Notes under the pieces: model-generated
Told to the model about the DNA's origin: nothing
The model's database searches: none
The model's input: the letters and a program-made list of their open reading frames with translations, nothing else
DNA from: Zygaena filipendulae
Lineage: Eukaryota > Arthropoda > Insecta > Lepidoptera > Zygaenidae
Length of the DNA stretch: 64,000 nt
Direction: 5' to 3'
NCBI GenBank assembly: GCA_907165275.2
Contig: OU015654.1
Location: 1,567,501 to 1,631,500, forward strand
Part shown: in pieces, positions 59,906-64,000 of the stretch
Layout of the letters: each line of letters opens with the position of its first letter
Numbering within the stretch: the stretch's first letter is position 1
Position numbers and translations under genes: made by a program

Positions 59906-60233
59906 GGCGTACTGGTAGCCATTTTAGTTATTTCATCACGTTATTTCTGAGGGGCTATTATGTAACTTTTGTTTCTATCATCATACAGTTGCAATCAAAA
60001 ACATGGTGGTTTTGCGATTTCTATACGCAACAATATCTAGCAATCAACTAAAATAAATATACTTCAAAACTTGAAGCTCCCTAAATATGATTAATTAATC
60101 ACAAAATCCCTTTTTTCCTGATTGAAACTGAAATATGATAGCAACAAAAGTTACATAATTACCCTGCAGTTCTTAAATTTCTATTGTAAACTTTAAACAC
60201 ATAATGATTACTATCATACTTACAAGGAGTAAC

Positions 60234-60557
60234 CAAATAGGGATGTTGACGACTTTTGAAAATCAAAATTCTAATTAGTTCGCCAGTTAGAAAAAAAAAC
60301 AATAGACACGTATTTTTTGCTTTTTCAAATAAATTAAAATGTACAGCGATAAAGCGCATTAAAGTTTAGGGTGGGGGCTCGTGACGTCACTAAGCGCTAT
60401 ACCTAAGCCGCCATACGAACTTTGACGTTACGCGAAATTTCAACTCAATGTATCGCCGTGATTTTCTGATTACGTAAAAAAAGAAAAAAATACGCGTCCA
60501 ATATTTTTTATTAATCTACAACACGGACTAAAAAAAAATTTAGTCAACATACCCATT
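60234..60557 (+). mobile_element. CRE-bearing MITE, copy 7
   Basis: AATAGGGATGTTGACGAC left, GTCAACATACCCATT right, one GTGACGTCACT intact and one mutated to TTGACGTTACG. Confidence 0.8.
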
Positions 60558-61769
60558 TGTCATTAATTACAAATTGTCTGCAACACGAGACAACCAAACG
60601 GTGATCCTAATTTGGCGCGTCCAATCTATCGATTGATTCGGAGTCCAATGTAGGCAGTATTAAATGAATACTGCCCGTTGAACCGATATAGCAATGAAAC
60701 TATTTCCATCAACGACTAATATGGATAAATTAAACAAGTACAATATTATATATAGGTACACAAATAATGATATAATGCTTATATTACAGAAGCAATATGA
60801 ATAAAATCCCATTATTGTGATAATTCTATGTTTAAGGTATCCACAAACTCCTACCCATTAGAATTTTTCCTATATGTATATAATTTATTAATTTATACGT
60901 CTGGCACATCGTACCGAGGGTACACTGTGTGGACAGGCTCCGCAGAGGCTTCGTTGCCAGTACTGGGTTCCTCAACTCTGGGGCCTGCATTAGGTACTCA
61001 CGTATTACTAACTTTTTTATCAATATGATGGTGATTTATCAGCTTCTTGATGAATCAGTAACTACTAAAATCAAATTCTAATATCCAACAATAATTATCA
61101 TGGCAGTTTAGGTCCAAACCGTGGCCTATGCTGCATCCTGAAGGGAGTTTTGCCCGCCTCCCAGCGGTCTTTACCTGAATACAGGGTAAAAACGGACGGC
61201 ACAGTACCAATCAACGCAACGCATCCAATTTCATCTAATACCTACCTTTCTTAATACGGCAGAAGGTACTTGATAATTTGGTTGCGTGTATACCCCATTA
61301 GGTCGTATTTCGGGACACCGTGGCGGTTATAGCCGCAACAATCTCCCCACTGTTGCGCAGTCGGTTAACGTTCGCTATCGCTCTACCGCTTTTAATTACG
61401 CCATTACACTGATTCCGTCGTGCAAATGGTAATTATGTGTTGTTAAGTGATAATTTTATTGTGTGCACTCGTAAATTTTGGGCTCGTTTCGCTTATGCTT
61501 TGTGTTGTTCACGAGATTACTTAATTAAGCTGGACAAACTACCATGTAAAGTTATTGCAAATTAACATTAAAAAGCTCATGTTAAGCTCAACTCAATATC
61601 TTTTCAAGTTCTTTCCTTACCGCTTCAATACTCATTCTTATATTTACGAAGAAATCTTTCATTGGTCGTGCTGTAAATTTCTATGTTTTGTACTTATATG
61701 TATCACTGTATGATTTCTTAATAAAAACAATAAAAAATATAGGTGGATACGTTTTTAATCGAATGGTGG
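60558..61769. other. No supported gene
   Basis: A GC-richer 100 bp at 60895-61000 is open on both strands (plus: YRGYTVWTGSAEAS) with a weak donor TTAG|GTACTC. I could not find an acceptor, so I do not call it. Confidence 0.3.
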
Positions 61770-61962
61770 ACATACCTGCGGAAATTTCAGAGATCCCGAA
61801 GGAATTCCGGGATGAAAAGTACCTTATTATGTCTTTCTCTGTACCTCTGAAAACGTGTATACAAAATTTCATGATGATCGGTTGACCCGTTAAGGTGTGA
61901 AAACGTAACAGACAGACAAACAGACAGAGTTACTTTCGCATTTATAATATTAGTAGGGATAA
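61770..61962 (-). mobile_element. Helitron-like element
   Basis: TGCGGAAATTTCAGAGATCC, CTTTCTCTGTACCTCTG, GGTGTGAAAACGTAACAGAC, GCATTTATAATATTAGTAGG. The low-end hairpin is missing. Confidence 0.72.
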
Positions 61963-62484
61963 GTGATTAACGCGATACCTACGCAATGTGCTTACCGTTT
62001 TCGTCGTGTTTTTTTTTTCGTTATATTCGTAGGTACCGTATTAGCGATCAGCCCCTAGTTGCAAACAGTAAGCCTTTTCAGTAAGGTCAATAATAGACGA
62101 AGCAAAATAATAAATCTTATTTAACGACTATTTTAAACACGCCTAGTTACCAGCACTAAACACGTAAACTACCCCGGAGTTAATTTATTTTTATTGTGTG
62201 TAAGCTATAGAGTAGACCACGAGAAACAGATAGACCAAATAACCAATAACATAACACTGAGTACAATAATTTTTAGATATTATCAGACAGTGCCATCCAG
62301 TCCGAAACCAAATCGAGCTTGTACTAGACAAATTGTAAATATAATATTTTTTTAAATACCTACATAATATGTACTTATTAAAAAAACCTAAAACTAATGG
62401 TTAGGACTCTATTTCCAATGATGGACGAATTATTTGTATATCTACAAGAAGTTATGTTTATTACGAGACGCAGAAATAAGGCCT
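61963..62484. other. No supported gene
   Basis: AT-rich; nothing recognised. Confidence 0.4.
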
Positions 62485-62903
62485 GGGCCCTTATTCACTA
62501 TGACTATAACGCGCCGCGTTTCTGCCGCGTTAGGAGACGTTTAAAATAATATACCTAATAATATTTTGAGAGGTGAGCTCTAGATTAGCCACATTGGCCA
62601 GTCTTAGATCGCAAACCGTTCGACTCGGGTGGCTAAAGGAGGGGAATCTAGTTTTCGAACACAGGAAAGATCGGAGCTGAGCCCTTATTCTCTATAACCA
62701 CGTCCCGTTAAGATGTCGCGCCACAAATATGGTCTTCCTCGTGCTCTAAAGAAGTTTAACTTCAAAAAAACACATTTACAATGTGTCTTAAGGCATACAG
62801 AATGTTAATTTGTAATGTTTTGGCGCTTGGAGAGCTTGTAATGATGTTTTTGGGGCGCGTGTTATGAGCACGGAATGTCGTAGGTCATAGTGAATAAGGG
62901 CCC
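62485..62903. mobile_element. 419-bp element with 20-bp perfect TIRs
   Basis: GGGCCCTTATTCACTATGAC at 62485-62504 is exactly inverted at 62884-62903. A related phrase GAGCCCTTATTCTCTATAAC sits inside at about 62680, suggesting an internal terminal copy. No coding frame. Confidence 0.75.
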
Positions 62904-63024
62904 TGAATTCAACTCACGGAGTTGGTGACAGAATATTGTAAAAAGCTTCAAATGATACGCTCTATCCATATTCCGTTTTTTATTCTAAGTGTGTGGCAAA
63001 GAATGCGTATTTACTAACAAGTAC

Positions 63025-63280
63025 CTACAGAAGCAAACCAAAATACTTTCCGTGCCAAAACCTCGAAACATTAACAATGGCGCTAGTGTCTGCACTGAAA
63101 TGCCTTTTTTGTATGCGTTTAACGTTGGCTCTGAATTTCGCCACCAGCAAAAGTAATGTGGAATACCTTAACAGCTCTAGGGGTAGGTGTTCTTGGAGTG
63201 TTGTTGAATTTATTTCGTCCGCCTCAACCTTTGTGTTGAGGTCTATAAATAAGGCTTTTAGATCTCCCGCTTGAATGGAA
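63025..63280 (-). CDS. Possible coding exon, unknown or decayed transposon
   Basis: On the minus strand, after an AATCAATACAG acceptor-like site, 84 codons are open and end with TAG at 63025. The translation has a coding look: DLKALFIDLNTKVEADEI, LELLRYSTLLLLVAKFRANV, KRIQKRHFSADT and RFWHGKYFG. It begins without ATG, so it would be a terminal exon. The LLRYS..LLLLVAKFRANV stretch faintly recalls the LERFSSL..LLRV..LRF segment of BEL/Pao polyproteins, so a retrotransposon scrap is the alternative. I cannot decide between them. Confidence 0.3.
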
Positions 63281-63456
63281 CTGTATTGATTAGGAAGTTA
63301 AGTAACTGTATTGTGCAGGTAGCAGATTAAAAATGTCTGCAGCCAGAGAGGGGATGGAAAAATTTTGTTTTTTTTTCTTTCAGGGTAAACAGTAAAATCG
63401 TGGTTTGTTTAGAGCGTTCTAGTTCTTTTTTAGGTTACAAAGTGCTTAAGATATAA

Positions 63457-63660
63457 CTAGTGGTCCCCCGCGGTTTCACCCGCTTAATTTCGAAATTCCT
63501 GCAGGAATTCCAGGATATAGTATACGTACGTACACACCTTCCTCTTTAATCACTCTACCTATTGCATCGCATGAAAATCCGTTGAGTAGTTTTTGAGTTT
63601 ATCGCCGACAGACAGACAGACATGCTGCGGAGGACTTTGTTTTATAATATGTAAGGATAT
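63457..63660 (-). mobile_element. Helitron-like element
   Basis: CTAG 63457-63460, TCCCCCGCGGTTTCACCCGC, CATGAAAATCCGTTGAGTAG, GACAGACAGAC and TATAATATGTAAGGATA at the high end. Confidence 0.75.
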
Positions 63661-63709
63661 GGGCGTGACGGAAAATAATCGCTTATTTTTGAAAATCAAA
63701 TTTCGATTC

Positions 63710-64000
63710 TTTAGAGTTCCCGTGGGAATTCCGGGATAAAAATATCTACCCTGTCCTTTTCCGTAATATAGTATAGTATTAAGGACTAGCTGTGGCCCGC
63801 AGTTTCACCCGCGTAAATTTCGGAATTCCGCAGGAGCTTAAAAGTAGCCTAATTTTTCTCCTCATAAGATCAGCTATATAAGATCCAATTATGACAGTGA
63901 AAGTCCCGCCATAATCAGTCCTACCATTTCGGAGATTCATCCGCGTGGGTTTCGGAATTTCCGCAGGAACTTTAAACTTGTTTTATTCTTCTTCTCCTCA
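63710..64000 (-). mobile_element. Helitron-like elements at the window edge
   Basis: A scrap at 63710-63770 (GTTCCCGTGGGAATTCCGGG) and a copy from CTAG 63786-63789 (TGTGGCCCGCAGTTTCACCC) running off the end, same body as 931-1236. Confidence 0.7.

Noticed and set aside
60895..61000. Possible exon, open on both strands
   Set aside because: No matching acceptor site; both strands are open simply because the patch is GC-richer.
61900..61925. GACAGACAGAC and (GTCT)n tracts as independent microsatellites
   Set aside because: They are a normal internal part of the Helitron-like repeat.

Overview
The window looks like lepidopteran (moth or butterfly) nuclear DNA. It is AT-rich, almost gene-free, and full of short interspersed elements. 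The most frequent one ends in a CCGCGG..CCGCGG hairpin followed by CTAGT, the 3' end typical of Helitron-like elements of Lepidoptera; I count about 40 complete or partial copies on both strands. tRNA-derived SINEs, several foldback/TIR families and two LINE remnants fill most of the rest. This identification rests on repeat character, not on a species-specific gene.

The main structured object is a nearly whole DIRS-type tyrosine-recombinase retrotransposon on the minus strand at about 24029-28690. It has inverted terminal repeats of about 174 bp, an internal complementary region at 24335-24452 that matches both outer ends as a circle junction would, an intact Gag-like reading frame, an intact 343-codon tyrosine recombinase with R..HxxR..W..Y, and a decayed reverse transcriptase/RNase H region that has lost the YxDD segment. 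Its 5' region contains a predicted 645-bp intron joining a small basic first exon to Gag in the correct phase. Inside that intron lies a 102-bp tandem array of paired perfect mini-hairpins built on AACTCGCAGTT. The copy is probably non-autonomous but may still supply Gag and recombinase.

The only convincing host gene is on the minus strand at 12703-13958: two exons with phase-matched splice sites encoding a 168-residue protein with a signal peptide, of unrecognised family. A further possible coding exon lies at 63025-63280 (minus). TATA-containing promoter/first-exon candidates lie on the plus strand near 4926-5250, 16292-16438 and 17808-17840, with a weaker candidate at 41398-41438. None can be joined to a downstream exon by eye.

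Layout: 1-5700 Helitron-like copies and a candidate promoter; 5995-7263 a foldback element with a near-perfect 155-bp palindrome; 7950-10700 SINEs and a second foldback; 11500-13960 a CRE-bearing MITE and the host gene; 14088-20413 Helitron-like copies, promoter candidates and a tandem MITE dimer; 24029-28690 the DIRS element; 28950-31050 LINE scrap and nested TIR elements; 32800-51000 scattered repeats; 53600-57125 foldback scrap, a LINE 3' end and a 125-bp (AT)n tract; 58740-64000 SINEs, MITEs and Helitron-like copies. The elements do not form a pathway; the coordinated set is the DIRS element (Gag, decayed RT, recombinase and the termini they act on).
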